From Ignavibacteria bacterium (GTDB taxonomy: Bacteria > Bacteroidota > Ignavibacteria > Kapaibacteriales > Kapaibacteriaceae), in assembly GCA_016191145.1 (NCBI GenBank), contig JACPPD010000004.1, positions 62,001 to 126,000 on the forward strand: a stretch of 64,000 nt of DNA, given 5' to 3'. Shown here in pieces: positions 35,267 to 44,283 of this stretch. Positions within the stretch are counted from its first letter, which is position 1. Each line of letters starts with the position of its first letter. The notes beneath the pieces were generated by a model. It saw nothing but the letters and a program-made list of their open reading frames with translations, had not been told where the DNA came from and searched no databases. The position numbers and the translations under genes were made by a program.

Positions 35267-35990
35267 CACTAAAATTAGTTAGTTCATAATGCAGCGGCGT
35301 AACGGAGGCATAACCCGCAGCCACGGCTAAGTCGTCGGCATCCTCTACCGCTGCAATGGAAACCATCTTGCCAATAAGCCAGAAATACTCTCTTCCGTGT
35401 GGATCTGTGCGACGGTCGTAACTATCCATCCATTGCGAGTGCCCCTGACGCGTTACCCTCAGCCCCTTGTACTCGGCTCTGGCGACAGCGGGAACATTTA
35501 CGTTCAATAGTGTTCCAGATGGTAAATTAATTGAGATAAGTTTTATAGCCATTTCGCTGGCAACTTCACGCGCCAGCGAGAGATCTGCCTGATGGTCGAA
35601 CGTGGCAAGTGAGATAGCCATGGATGGGATGCCCATCAGCGTTCCCTCGGTGGCGGCACTTACCGTTCCTGAATATATCGCATTAACGCTTGTGTTTGCG
35701 CCGTGGTTGATGCCGCTGACGATGATGTCCGGACGCTTATCCAGCAGCGCACTCACTGCAAGCTTTACGCAGTCTGCTGGAGTGCCGTTTACAGCCCATC
35801 CAAACACTTCACCGTTCCGATGAAACGGGACTGCGCGAAGGGGGCTTGCAACTGTAAGGGCATGCCCCACTGCGCTCTGCTGCCGGTCGGGAGCCACTAC
35901 CATAACTTCGCCAACTGATCTCATTGCATGGACAAGCGCAGCTATGCCGGGAGAGTCGATACCATCATCGTTCGTGACAAGAATTCGCAT
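35223..35990 (-). CDS. surE: 5'/3'-nucleotidase SurE
   Basis: 255 residues. The metal site ILVTNDDGIDSPGIAAL opens the protein and the second motif VSGINHGANTSVNAIYSGTV follows, with SAATEGTLMGIPSMAISL after it. SurE dephosphorylates nucleoside monophosphates and takes part in stress survival. Length and motifs agree with a complete enzyme. Confidence 0.96.
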   Translation of the reverse strand: MRILVTNDDGIDSPGIAALVHAMRSVGEVMVVAPDRQQSAVGHALTVASPLRAVPFHRNGEVFGWAVNGTPADCVKLAVSALLDKRPDIIVSGINHGANTSVNAIYSGTVSAATEGTLMGIPSMAISLATFDHQADLSLAREVASEMAIKLISINLPSGTLLNVNVPAVARAEYKGLRVTRQGHSQWMDSYDRRTDPHGREYFWLIGKMVSIAAVEDADDLAVAAGYASVTPLHYELTNFSVIDDLKIKLQEQHQ

Positions 35991-36045
35991 AATTCAATTT
36001 GTTTAACATATCTCCATTCCTGGCAACATCTTTGCCCGCTCTAGA

Positions 36046-37413
36046 CTATCGCGTAAGGTCGAGATAAAACACAAATGCCATTAGCAGCAGCAACAGAATA
36101 AATCCTGCCTGCTGAAACCGCATTTTAACTTTAGTTGGTATTTCGCGCCTTATCACGCTTTCGATACCAACAAACAGCAAATGGCCTCCATCGAGACCGG
36201 GAAGGGGCAAAACATTCATCACGGCTAGCGAGATGGATATCAATGCCATAAAACGAAGGTAGGGCTCGGCTCCAAGCTCCTGGCTTCTTGAAGCCATTTG
36301 TGCTATGCGGATGGGTCCGCCAATGCTCTGCCGTACTCCAACATCGCCGCGAAAGATGTGGACGATGGAAGAGTAAATAAGACCGACGGTTCTTCCAACT
36401 TCGGCTACTGCCGATGTGAGCGCGTTAACAGGATTAAACGGCACAGATCGGCGTTCACCAATGTATCGCTGCGAAATTTCTACGCCAATCGTTGAGTCCT
36501 TACCCACGGTAACAGGCACCGGCATTGTATTGCCGTTGCGCTCTATGTGGAACTTGATTTCCTGCTGTGCATGCTGGCGTACATACTGCTGCACCTGTGC
36601 GAAACTTGCAATTGGAATACTGTCGATGGCAAGAACGTCGTCACCAGCTTTCAAGCCCCCTTTCCCAGCAGGGCCAAACGAAGCCACTCCGGCAAGCTGA
36701 ACGCGCATGCCCTTGGGGTGCAAGCCTAATCCCTTTCCGGACGACATCGCGCGCACGATTTCGACTCCGTCAACATGTTTAGTAATCATGTAGCCATCGC
36801 GCAGAACTTCAACCGACCTTGTGTCGCTAACCGGATTGAGAGCAAGCTGCTCGATAACATCTTCCCATGTATCAACTCGTTCTCCATCAACCGACAATAG
36901 CTGATCGTGCATCCGGAAGCCTGCTTCCGAGGCGATGGTGCCTGGTTCTACCCAGCCGATGCTCGTTGTTACCATTTCTTCCTGACCAAAGAGGAGTGGC
37001 ATGCTCCAAAAAATGGCAACTGCAAGTATCAAATTCATCGTCACACCTGCAGTAAGCACAATGGCTTTCTGCCAGTTTTTCTTGCCTCGAAATTCCCAAG
37101 GCTGTGCGGGCTTGCCTTCAAAACTTGTATCGAACGATTCATCCACCATACCCAGAATTTTTACATATCCTCCAATCGGAAGCCAGCATAACCGATAATC
37201 TGTTTTCCCTTCCAATTCCAAATCTTTTGGAAGAGGACCAAAAGAAAATCCTGTGAGCTTGTTCCATCCAAGCATTCGTGGGCCCATGCCGATGGCAAAT
37301 ACATCTGCACGCATTCCCGTCCAGCGTGCAGTTAAAAAATGACCGAGCTCGTGAACGAACACGAGTATGCCGATAACAATTAGGAATGAGAGTGTTGTAC
37401 TGAAGAATTCCAT
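36046..37413 (-). CDS. rseP: Site-2 zinc metalloprotease RseP
   Basis: 455 residues. The zinc-binding HELGHF (VFVHELGHFLTAR) is in the first transmembrane segment and the second active-site motif LPGLDGGHL near the C-terminus. Two PDZ-like segments lie between (VEPGTIASEAGFRMHDQLLS and GPAGKGGLKAGDDVLAIDS). RseP cleaves anti-sigma factors and other membrane substrates within the inner membrane. It overlaps dxr by 34 bp; the dxr-rseP pairing is widespread in bacteria. Confidence 0.95.
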   Translation of the reverse strand: MEFFSTTLSFLIVIGILVFVHELGHFLTARWTGMRADVFAIGMGPRMLGWNKLTGFSFGPLPKDLELEGKTDYRLCWLPIGGYVKILGMVDESFDTSFEGKPAQPWEFRGKKNWQKAIVLTAGVTMNLILAVAIFWSMPLLFGQEEMVTTSIGWVEPGTIASEAGFRMHDQLLSVDGERVDTWEDVIEQLALNPVSDTRSVEVLRDGYMITKHVDGVEIVRAMSSGKGLGLHPKGMRVQLAGVASFGPAGKGGLKAGDDVLAIDSIPIASFAQVQQYVRQHAQQEIKFHIERNGNTMPVPVTVGKDSTIGVEISQRYIGERRSVPFNPVNALTSAVAEVGRTVGLIYSSIVHIFRGDVGVRQSIGGPIRIAQMASRSQELGAEPYLRFMALISISLAVMNVLPLPGLDGGHLLFVGIESVIRREIPTKVKMRFQQAGFILLLLLMAFVFYLDLTR

Positions 37414-38558
37414 AAAAGTCGATTTCTTGTTTCCCTGTCAATGGCCAAAATGTCGGACATTGACGGATGAGAAAGATGTTCAATGTTATTCAATGCTTCT
37501 TCAACGATTCGCGGAATCTCGATAAACGCAATCTGATTTGAAAGAAATGCCTGTACAGCAACTTCATTTGCTGCATTTAAAACACATCCTGCCGATCCGC
37601 CGGTTTCGAGAGCTTCGTACGCCAGACGGAGGCATGGGAATCTCACTGTGTCGGGTTTTTCGAATGTGAGTGCACCCACTGCCGCCAGGTCTAACGGAGG
37701 CATGGCAAGCGGTAAGCGATGCGGATACGTTAGCGCATATTGAATGGGCAGCAGCATAGACGGCAGACTGAGTTGAGCCTTAATTGATCCATCAACAAAT
37801 TCAACAAGCGAATGAATTATTGACTGCGGATGAATAACTACATCAATCCTGCTGGTATCGATCCCAAACAACCAATGCGCCTCAATCACTTCGAATCCTT
37901 TGTTCATCAGCGTAGATGAGTCTACGGTAATCTTATCGCCCATCTTCCAGTTGGGATGGGCCAGTGCATCGGATGCACGCACATGTTGTAATTGTTCGGA
38001 AGTATGCGATCGGAAGGGGCCGCCAGACGCTGTAATAATAAAACGTGCGATGGCATTTGGATTCTCGCCGATGAGACATTGAAGAATGGCTGAGTGTTCA
38101 CTGTCGACGGCAATGAGCGTTGCATCGAATTTCCTGGCAGCTTCAGTAAACACCTTACCAGCGCTCACCATCGTTTCTTTATTTGCCAGCCCGATGGTGT
38201 GTCCACTTTCAACTGCTGCCATCGTTGGAGCCACGCCGCTGAAGCCTACCATCGCTGACATCACAAAGTCGTTTTCGGTATCCGAAGCGGCTTCGCATAA
38301 TCCTGCTTCGCCACACAAAACACGACCATTAAAGTCGGGAAGAAGATTTTTGAAACGTTTACATGCCCCTTCATCGCGAATAGCTACTCCATATGGGTGT
38401 AACGCGCTGGCTTGTTCAGCAAGGTCTTCCACCTTGGTATTGCACGTAAGCCAACGCAATTGATATTCAGGGGCAAACCGTTGAACAATATTCAGCGTCT
38501 GAGTGCCGATTGAACCAGTTGATCCAAGGACAGTGATGTTCCGCGGCAAGCTATGCAT
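37380..38558 (-). CDS. dxr: 1-deoxy-D-xylulose 5-phosphate reductoisomerase
   Basis: 392 residues. NADPH-binding ITVLGSTGSIGTQTLNIV is at the N-terminus; the catalytic region shows IAVDSEHSAILQCL and ASGGPF, and SSTLMNKGFEVIEAHWLFG carries metal and substrate contacts. Dxr makes 2-C-methyl-D-erythritol 4-phosphate in the MEP isoprenoid pathway. The start overlaps the rng stop by one base, so rng-dxr-rseP form an operon. Confidence 0.97.
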   Translation of the reverse strand: MHSLPRNITVLGSTGSIGTQTLNIVQRFAPEYQLRWLTCNTKVEDLAEQASALHPYGVAIRDEGACKRFKNLLPDFNGRVLCGEAGLCEAASDTENDFVMSAMVGFSGVAPTMAAVESGHTIGLANKETMVSAGKVFTEAARKFDATLIAVDSEHSAILQCLIGENPNAIARFIITASGGPFRSHTSEQLQHVRASDALAHPNWKMGDKITVDSSTLMNKGFEVIEAHWLFGIDTSRIDVVIHPQSIIHSLVEFVDGSIKAQLSLPSMLLPIQYALTYPHRLPLAMPPLDLAAVGALTFEKPDTVRFPCLRLAYEALETGGSAGCVLNAANEVAVQAFLSNQIAFIEIPRIVEEALNNIEHLSHPSMSDILAIDRETRNRLLWNSSVQHSHS

Positions 38559-40162
38559 TATGAGAGGTAGGTTTTTGTCACATCACTTCCGCTAGTAGTA
38601 ATGCCTCTGAATTCTCCCGCTTCCAATTCGTTATCTTCTTTTAGTGTCACGAAGAGTAAATATGATCTAAGCCAGTGCAGAGTAGTTTTCATTTTATTCC
38701 GCTGCATGTAATGCACAACATACGGATGAGCTTCTATGGTTACCTTCACATTCCACGTTCGCGCTCTGAAAGTCCGCAGCCACCGGTCTATTGATGCTAC
38801 TGTAGTTGATGGCGACTGAACCTTGCCTGTACCAAAGCACAGCGGACACTCTTCGCTGCTGCGCTCGGCCATGCTTTGGCGAATACGCTGGCGCGTAAGC
38901 TGCATGATGCCCAGTTGCGTAACGGGATAGATAACCGTCTTAGCCCTATCTCGAAATGTTTCTTTGCGCATTTCAGCGATGAGTTTTCGCCGATTGTCTT
39001 CGACCTGCATGTCGATGAAGTCAATCAAAACGATCCCGCCAATGTCGCGCAAACGTAGTTGTTTTGCAATCTCTTTCACGGCTTCAAAATTCGTCTTGAC
39101 GGCATTGATTTCTTGTGTACGCTCGTTCGATGCACGGCCGCTATTAACGTCGACAACTACCATAGCCTCCGTGTGATCCATAACAATGGAGCCACCGCTT
39201 GGCAATGCGATACGCCGTGCGTGTGTCTGATGCACTTCGCGTTCAATGCCATAGACATCGAATATCGGACGGGTGTCGGAAAACAATTCCAGTTTGCCAT
39301 GCAGATGCGGAGCAGTTCGTTCGACGTACGCTTTTAAATCCCGATACAATTTCCTGTCGTCAACAATTACCTGAGTAACGTCATCCTTGAACAGGTCTCG
39401 AATAACAGAGTGGGCAATGCCCGCTTCTTCGTGCAGCAATGCCGGATTTTTTGCATTACGAACATCCTTCTCAATATCTTTCCAATCATCGAGAAGAGTC
39501 TCAAAATCCCTGCGAACATCTTCTTCGCCTAATCCGGCAGCAGCCGTGCGTATGATGCATCCCATTCCAGCAGGCAATATTGACCGGGCAATCATGCGCA
39601 GCCGTTTTCGTTCCCTGCCCGAAACGATTTTGCGCGATACACCCACAGCCTCGTCGAATGGCATCAGCACAACATTGCGTCCGGTTAACCCAACCTTTGT
39701 TGTTACCCTAACACCTTTTTGATGATAAGCTTCGCGCGTTACCTGAACAATTACAGTTTGCTTCGGTTGAATATTTATCGTCACTTCGCCGCTGCGTTTA
39801 GTGCTAAACGTTGGCAGTTTCTTTTTAGGTGCGGCACGTGCTGTGCGCAGGGCGACGTCTGACGATTCTACAGTTGCACTTACCGTTCTTTGAACTGCGT
39901 CGTCTTCGTCATCTTCAGTCGTCACCTCCTCCATCGATGAATCAACATCGCTGAAATGAAGAAACGCATCTTGTTCCAGCCCAATGTCGATAAACGCTGC
40001 ATTCATACCCTGCAGGATTTTCGACACCTTTCCAAGGTAGATATTCCCAACATGATGTTCGCGATCGGGCTCTTCGGTGAATAATTCTGCCAGGCGGCCA
40101 TCCTCGGTGATGGCAATGCGCATGTGGGAGGGAGTGACATTAATTAGGATCCGGCGTACCAT
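38558..40162 (-). CDS. rng: Ribonuclease E/G
   Basis: 534 residues. An N-terminal S1 domain (GNIYLGKVSKILQGMNAAFI, IDIGLEQDAFLHF) carries an acidic insert (residues ~78-110), then the catalytic domain with VVVDVNSGRASNERTQEINA and GGIVLIDFIDMQ (metal-binding Asp residues) and the zinc-link CPLCFGTGKVQSP. RNase E/G cleaves single-stranded RNA in rRNA maturation and mRNA decay. The size is that of RNase G-like proteins, without an RNase E scaffold tail. The SRP RNA gene ends 38 bp upstream. Confidence 0.94.
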   Translation of the reverse strand: MVRRILINVTPSHMRIAITEDGRLAELFTEEPDREHHVGNIYLGKVSKILQGMNAAFIDIGLEQDAFLHFSDVDSSMEEVTTEDDEDDAVQRTVSATVESSDVALRTARAAPKKKLPTFSTKRSGEVTINIQPKQTVIVQVTREAYHQKGVRVTTKVGLTGRNVVLMPFDEAVGVSRKIVSGRERKRLRMIARSILPAGMGCIIRTAAAGLGEEDVRRDFETLLDDWKDIEKDVRNAKNPALLHEEAGIAHSVIRDLFKDDVTQVIVDDRKLYRDLKAYVERTAPHLHGKLELFSDTRPIFDVYGIEREVHQTHARRIALPSGGSIVMDHTEAMVVVDVNSGRASNERTQEINAVKTNFEAVKEIAKQLRLRDIGGIVLIDFIDMQVEDNRRKLIAEMRKETFRDRAKTVIYPVTQLGIMQLTRQRIRQSMAERSSEECPLCFGTGKVQSPSTTVASIDRWLRTFRARTWNVKVTIEAHPYVVHYMQRNKMKTTLHWLRSYLLFVTLKEDNELEAGEFRGITTSGSDVTKTYLS

Positions 40163-40199
40163 GAATTCACAGACTATTTAAATCTGAGATAAACAAAAA

Positions 40200-40293
40200 G
40201 CCAAGTTTACCGTGGCGCCTTGTACACAAACTGACCGTTGCTTCCTTCCGGACCTGGCGGAGTTGGGTTCGGCACAATCGCACGGGACTTGGC
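40200..40293 (-). ncRNA. ffs: Signal recognition particle RNA, small bacterial type (4.5S-like)
   Basis: About 94 nt. The minus strand contains the near-invariant domain IV loop AGGTCCGGAAGGAAGCA, and the ends pair as GCCAAGT with ACTTGGC, then CCGTG with CACGG. The loop binds Ffh. The terminal helix is followed by TTTTTG, so it may also act as an intrinsic terminator. A TAnnTTTG box lies 7 nt upstream of the 5' end. It sits 20 bp beyond the hmgA stop and before rng. Confidence 0.95.
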
Positions 40294-40300
40294 TGAACAA

Positions 40301-40308
40301 CAAAACTA
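40301..40308 (-). promoter_or_regulatory. Promoter -7 box for SRP RNA
   Basis: TAGTTTTG on the minus strand (TAnnTTTG), ending 7 nt before the expected SRP RNA 5' end. The promoter falls between the hmgA stop region and the RNA, so the RNA need not depend on hmgA transcription. Confidence 0.65.
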
Positions 40309-40313
40309 CGCAA

Positions 40314-41603
40314 TTAGACTTTAAATTTTGGCTTCAATCCCTGCCAGCATTCCCAATAATCAGATTGAAGTTCAGAACAAGACATTGCAAAAGCTGTTGG
40401 CCGCGCCACCAATCCCGTTTCGAACATGAAGGCCAATGTTCCTTCAAGTTTCGTGGGTGTAAGGTCTGCCAACGTCATTTTAGTATAGGTGTCAGCATCG
40501 GGACCGTGACCGCTCATACAATTATGCAGCGAGGCTCCTCCCGGTTCGAACCCGCCCCCTTCCTTAGCATCGTAAACACCTTCGATGAGTCCCATGAATT
40601 CGTTCATAAAGTTTCGGTGAAACCATGGTGGACGGAATGTATGTTCTGCAACAATCCATCGGGGTGGGAACACAACAAAATCGGCATTAGCCATTCCGGG
40701 TGTATCGGAAGGAGATGTTAAAACTGTATAGATTGAAGGATCGGGATGGTCGAACGTAACGGTGTTGATGCACTGAAAATTTCTGAGGTTGTATTTGTAG
40801 GGGGCATAGTTGCCGTGCCAAGCAACAACATTCAGCGGCGAGTGATCGTAAACACCCCGCCAGAGATTACCCATAAATTTAGTTATTACTTCGAATTCAC
40901 CGCTGCGCTCCTCGTACCAGGCAACGGGTGTTAAGAAATCCCGTGGGTATGCGAGACCATTTGCGCCAATAGGACCAAGATCTGGCAAACGCAGCGCTGC
41001 ACCGTAGTTCTCGAGAATATAACCGCGACACGGTTCATTCATCTCTACACGAAACTTGAAGCCGCGAGGTATCACGCATATTTCACCGGGTTCAACGCTT
41101 AGCACACCCAACTCAGTAAGAAACGTCAGGCGCCCCATTTGCGGCACCACTAATAGCTCACCATCTGCATTATAAAAAAATGTATCAACCATACTAGTGT
41201 TGGCCACATACATGTGTATTGCCGATCCGGAATGCGTTGCTACGTCGCCATTACCTGCAATCGTCCGCAATCCCTGCACAAACGTTGTAGGCACAGACGG
41301 TACATCCAGCGGGCTCCATCGCAGTTGATTGGGAGTAGTATCGACTTCATTGAACGGCGTAGATCGCACCAGCGCATTATCGATTCGCTCATACGGTTTA
41401 TGCACTACCGACGGACGAATCCGATACATCCACGAACGTCTGTTGCTCGATCTCGGCGCTGTAAAGGCCGTCCCATTAATCTGTTCAGTGTACAGACCAT
41501 ACGCTGGTTTCTGCGGCGAATTCTGTCCCACTGGCAAAGCCCCCTTCACCGATTCCGTAGCAAAGTCGTTGCCGAAGCCGCTCATGTATTGCAAATCATT
41601 CAT
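40314..41603 (-). CDS. hmgA: Homogentisate 1,2-dioxygenase
   Basis: 429 residues, full length. It starts [17 protein letters not shown] as in the family. Iron ligands are in [13 protein letters not shown] (His and Glu) and [15 protein letters not shown] (His), after the [14 protein letters not shown] jellyroll segment. The enzyme opens the ring of homogentisate with O2 in tyrosine/phenylalanine breakdown. AAAGGA lies 9 nt before the ATG. The next pathway enzymes (maleylacetoacetate isomerase, fumarylacetoacetase) are not in the window. Confidence 0.96.
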   Translation of the reverse strand: MNDLQYMSGFGNDFATESVKGALPVGQNSPQKPAYGLYTEQINGTAFTAPRSSNRRSWMYRIRPSVVHKPYERIDNALVRSTPFNEVDTTPNQLRWSPLDVPSVPTTFVQGLRTIAGNGDVATHSGSAIHMYVANTSMVDTFFYNADGELLVVPQMGRLTFLTELGVLSVEPGEICVIPRGFKFRVEMNEPCRGYILENYGAALRLPDLGPIGANGLAYPRDFLTPVAWYEERSGEFEVITKFMGNLWRGVYDHSPLNVVAWHGNYAPYKYNLRNFQCINTVTFDHPDPSIYTVLTSPSDTPGMANADFVVFPPRWIVAEHTFRPPWFHRNFMNEFMGLIEGVYDAKEGGGFEPGGASLHNCMSGHGPDADTYTKMTLADLTPTKLEGTLAFMFETGLVARPTAFAMSCSELQSDYWECWQGLKPKFKV

Positions 41604-41664
41604 ACATCCGTCCTTTCACTCGTTTGAGCGATATCGTAGTGGCCGTGTTGCACCGTTCAATTCG

Positions 41665-41738
41665 TACGCCCGGCAGGATTCGAACCTGCGACCCACAGCT
41701 TAGAAGGCTGTTGCTCTATCCAACTGAGCTACGGGCGC
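41665..41738 (-). tRNA. tRNA-Arg (anticodon UCU)
   Basis: 74 nt cloverleaf on the minus strand. The acceptor stem is GCGCCCG with CGGGCGT (first pair G-U), the D-loop is AGCTCAGTTGGATAGAGC, the anticodon loop CTTCTAA reads UCU, and the T-loop is GGTTCGAATCC. The CCA end is not encoded. A TAnnTTTG box lies 6 nt upstream of the first base. Confidence 0.97.
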
Positions 41739-41744
41739 GTGGTG

Positions 41745-41752
41745 CAAAAATA
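41745..41752 (-). promoter_or_regulatory. Promoter -7 box for tRNA-Arg
   Basis: TATTTTTG on the minus strand, 6 nt before the tRNA 5' end. Just upstream lies a run of GTGCCAN heptads; a TTG within it sits 16 nt before the box. Confidence 0.6.
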
Positions 41753-41757
41753 ACGTC

Positions 41758-41781
41758 GTGCCACGTGCCAAGTGCCAGGTG
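41758..41781. repeat. GTGCCAN heptad run
   Basis: Three perfect-phase 7-bp units GTGCCAC-GTGCCAA-GTGCCAG followed by GTG. The same unit occurs near 10728 and 12693. It occupies the upstream part of the tRNA-Arg promoter. Confidence 0.8.
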
Positions 41782-41801
41782 TCTATGCTTAAAACTAATT
41801 A

Positions 41802-42050
41802 CTATAACGGAATGATTTCGTACGGATCCAATTTCTCATTAATCACAAGGGGGATAATACCATAAGCAGTTTCAAGGACTACGGGATCAGACGGTGGTGA
41901 CCCCCCTAAAAAATTAGATTCCCTTTGCAATTCTGCGAGCCATTCATATAACGCAGGCGACACAGCTAGCTCCGCGGGGGGCTTGCCGTGAATTTCAACG
42001 TATCGCTCAACCGATGCGAATACTTCGTCGAATGCGTCGAACCAATCCAT
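41802..42050 (-). CDS. Small acidic hypothetical protein
   Basis: 82 residues from the ATG at 42050 (MDWFDAFDEVFASVERYVEI). I recognise no family. The composition is protein-like: an acidic amphipathic N-terminal helix, then EWLAELQRESNFLGG and a C-terminal VINEKLDPYEIIPL. It is not shadowed by another gene. It lies between tRNA-Arg and the palindromic repeats upstream of rpsA. Confidence 0.5.
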   Translation of the reverse strand: MDWFDAFDEVFASVERYVEIHGKPPAELAVSPALYEWLAELQRESNFLGGSPPSDPVVLETAYGIIPLVINEKLDPYEIIPL

Positions 42051-42117
42051 AATGCAATAACACAAAAAACCATGCCAAAGTTACTTTTTGGCGCCTCAAA
42101 CCGCCGCTCCCACCACC

Positions 42118-42157
42118 ATGCCGGGTATCTCTTGATACCCGGCATCATGATTTTTTT
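42118..42157 (+). terminator. Palindromic repeat copy 1 with T-run
   Basis: 12-bp perfect stem (ATGCCGGGTATC / GATACCCGGCAT), loop TCTT, then CATGA and seven T. It has intrinsic-terminator form for plus-strand transcription, but no plus-strand gene precedes it, so it may block read-through into rpsA from antisense transcription. Confidence 0.6.
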
Positions 42158-42197
42158 ACCACCATGCCGGGTATCAAGAGATACCCGGCATGGTGGT
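42158..42197. repeat. Palindromic repeat copy 2
   Basis: The same 12-bp stem with the loop reversed (AAGA) and the stem extended by ACCACC/GGTGGT to 18 bp. It follows copy 1 directly, inverted relative to it. There is no T-run on either side in the right place for termination. Confidence 0.85.
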
Positions 42198-42241
42198 GGC
42201 TTCGCGGTTTGCGTGGCAGTCCGAGCACAAAATTTTTTACC

Positions 42242-42249
42242 TATCTTTG
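42242..42249 (+). promoter_or_regulatory. Promoter -7 box for rpsA
   Basis: TATCTTTG followed by TTCTC, the same 13 bases as at murA. By the spacing seen at the RNA genes, transcription would begin near 42256, leaving an ~85-nt leader. Confidence 0.6.
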
Positions 42250-42260
42250 TTCTCTTTTCC

Positions 42261-42313
42261 CGACCCTCAGTTTGTTCCACTAATCAAACTCGTTGGCAGG
42301 TTGCGAAGGGTCG
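42261..42313 (+). promoter_or_regulatory. Structured rpsA 5' leader
   Basis: Outer helix CGACCCT (42261-42267) with AGGGTCG (42307-42313) encloses an inner hairpin AGTTTG (42269-42274) with CAAACT (42285-42290). It lies wholly between the predicted transcription start and the rpsA ATG. S1 autogenous control acts through leader structure in E. coli, so this may have a similar role here; that is inference. Confidence 0.45.
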
Positions 42314-42340
42314 CGCTACACTGCTAACATCAAGGCTTTT

Positions 42341-44212
42341 ATGACGGATCAGGAAACAACACAGGAGACATCACCGGAAACAGCACATCAGCATACTTCT
42401 GAAGATGCAGTAGCAGCGATAGCGGACACACCCGCCACACCGCCCCCTTCCACACACTCACGCATTAAAAAAACAGCCCTTGCAGCAATCCTGGAAGGTG
42501 ATCTGGACAATGTGTCGATGGACGACGATTCTTTCCGGAGTCTGTTCGACACCATGCTCTCCAAGGTTAAAGAAGATGAGATGGTTCACGGAAAGGTGAT
42601 TTCCGTAACTAAGGATGAGATTCTCGTCGACATTGGTTTTAAATCTCTTGGAATCGTTCCCCGGGCAGAATTCGTGGGCGCTGAAACACTCACGCCTGGC
42701 GATGGAGTGGATGTCTTTGTTGAGAAAATTGAAGACCCTGAAGGACGCTTGATTTTATCGCGTCGGCGTGCTGATTTCATGAAGACGTGGGACGATATTC
42801 TCAAGCTGCATGAGACTCAGTCGGTAACACCTGTGAGGATCCTCCGGCGCATCAAGGGCGGCATGGTCGTCGATCTGCTTGGCATCGAAGCATTCCTGCC
42901 TGGATCTCAGATCGATGTTCGCCCCGTCCGTGATTTCGATTCTTGGGTAGGCCGAAACCTTGATGTACGTGTGGTGAAAGTCAATCACCCAAGTGAAAAC
43001 GTTGTTGTAAGCCACAAGGTCCTGCTCGAAGAGCAGCTCACGGAACAGCGGGGGAAAATTCTGAATCTCCTTGAAAAGGGGCTTGTACTCGAAGGTGTTG
43101 TTAAAGCCATTTCAGATTTCGGCGTCTTTGTAGACCTTGGTGGTGTAGATGGTCTGGTACACATCACGGATTTGTCGTGGGGACGTGTTACGCATCCAAG
43201 CGAAGTGGTGTCGCTCGATCAACAAGTTAAGGTTGTAGTACTCGATTACGATCCAAACAGGAAGCGCATTTCCCTTGGCATGAAGCAGCTCACGGAACAC
43301 CCGTGGGAATCAATCGGCGAACGTTATGCGCCCGGCACTAAAGTTTCCGGAAAGGTTGTTTCGCTGACCGATTACGGTGCGTTTATAGAAATTGAAAAAG
43401 GTGTTGAAGGTTTGATTCACATTAGTGAAATGAGTTGGACGCAACACGTCAAACATCCTTCGCAGGTGGTTTCTCTTGGGCAGGTAGTCAGCGCTATCGT
43501 GCTCAGCATAGACAAAGCTGATCGTAAACTGGCGCTGGGTATGAAACAGTTGGAACCAGATCCATGGAACGATCTGACTGCGAAGTATCCGGTAAGCTCG
43601 GTGCACAAGGGAGTGGTGCGCAACCTGACGAATTTTGGAGTGTTTATCGAACTCGAACCCGGTGTAGATGGCTTGGTGCACATCAGCGATTTGTCGTGGA
43701 CAAAGAAGATCCGTCACCCAGGTGAATTCGTTAAAAAAGGCGACGTCGTCGACGTAATCGTGCTTGCCATCGACAACGAGCACCGACGGATTTCGCTTGG
43801 ACACAAGCAAATCACGGAAAATCCATGGGACATTTTCGAAAATGAATTTAATGTCGGCATGGACACCGAAGGAAAGATTGTTCGGGTTATCGACAAGGGC
43901 GTGATTGTTGAGATGCCTCAGGGTGTGGATGGCTTCGTGCCAGTCTCGCAGTTGTCTTTCGCTCCTGTACGCACTATTGCCGACTACTTTAACGTCGGTG
44001 ATGTACTTCCGTTGAAGGTAGTTGAATTCGACAAGGAGCAGAAGAAGATAGTTCTCTCAGTTGTGGAACTTCTTCGCACTAAATCGGCTGATGAAATTGC
44101 TACCTACAATGTGAATCACCCGGTACCCAATGCAGATAAATTCACGGATGGCTCTGCGATTACTCCTTCGATTGAAGACCTCGAATCGAGCGAATCCGTC
44201 GAAGAGGAATGA
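42341..44212 (+). CDS. rpsA: 30S ribosomal protein S1
   Basis: 623 residues from ATG 42341 (MTDQETTQET); the frame is open to 42293 but those codons fall in the structured leader. Six S1 RNA-binding domains are visible, beginning VHGKVISVTKDEILVDIGFK, VTPVRILRRIKGG, LEGVVKAISDFGVFVDLGG, VSGKVVSLTDYGAFIEIEKG, HKGVVRNLTNFGVFIELEPG and TEGKIVRVIDKGVIVEMPQG. The acidic Thr/Glu-rich N-terminus (~50 residues) is disordered. S1 helps recruit mRNA to the 30S subunit, which matters here because most genes lack a clear Shine-Dalgarno. A strong terminator follows. Confidence 0.96.
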   Translation: MTDQETTQETSPETAHQHTSEDAVAAIADTPATPPPSTHSRIKKTALAAILEGDLDNVSMDDDSFRSLFDTMLSKVKEDEMVHGKVISVTKDEILVDIGFKSLGIVPRAEFVGAETLTPGDGVDVFVEKIEDPEGRLILSRRRADFMKTWDDILKLHETQSVTPVRILRRIKGGMVVDLLGIEAFLPGSQIDVRPVRDFDSWVGRNLDVRVVKVNHPSENVVVSHKVLLEEQLTEQRGKILNLLEKGLVLEGVVKAISDFGVFVDLGGVDGLVHITDLSWGRVTHPSEVVSLDQQVKVVVLDYDPNRKRISLGMKQLTEHPWESIGERYAPGTKVSGKVVSLTDYGAFIEIEKGVEGLIHISEMSWTQHVKHPSQVVSLGQVVSAIVLSIDKADRKLALGMKQLEPDPWNDLTAKYPVSSVHKGVVRNLTNFGVFIELEPGVDGLVHISDLSWTKKIRHPGEFVKKGDVVDVIVLAIDNEHRRISLGHKQITENPWDIFENEFNVGMDTEGKIVRVIDKGVIVEMPQGVDGFVPVSQLSFAPVRTIADYFNVGDVLPLKVVEFDKEQKKIVLSVVELLRTKSADEIATYNVNHPVPNADKFTDGSAITPSIEDLESSESVEEE

Positions 44213-44233
44213 GCCCACTGCCGATCCAAGATT

Positions 44234-44273
44234 CAATGCCGGGTATCTCTTGATACCCGGCATTGTTTTTTTT
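44234..44273 (+). terminator. rpsA terminator, palindromic repeat copy 3
   Basis: The same 12-bp stem and TCTT loop as copy 1, extended by CA/TG, followed by eight T after a G. It lies 22 bp after the rpsA stop and is a textbook intrinsic terminator. Confidence 0.9.
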
Positions 44274-44283
44274 GACGCTGGTT

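Noticed and set aside
40212-40721. Plus-strand open frame over SRP RNA and the end of hmgA
   Set aside because: It is antisense to two well-supported genes and has no family match.
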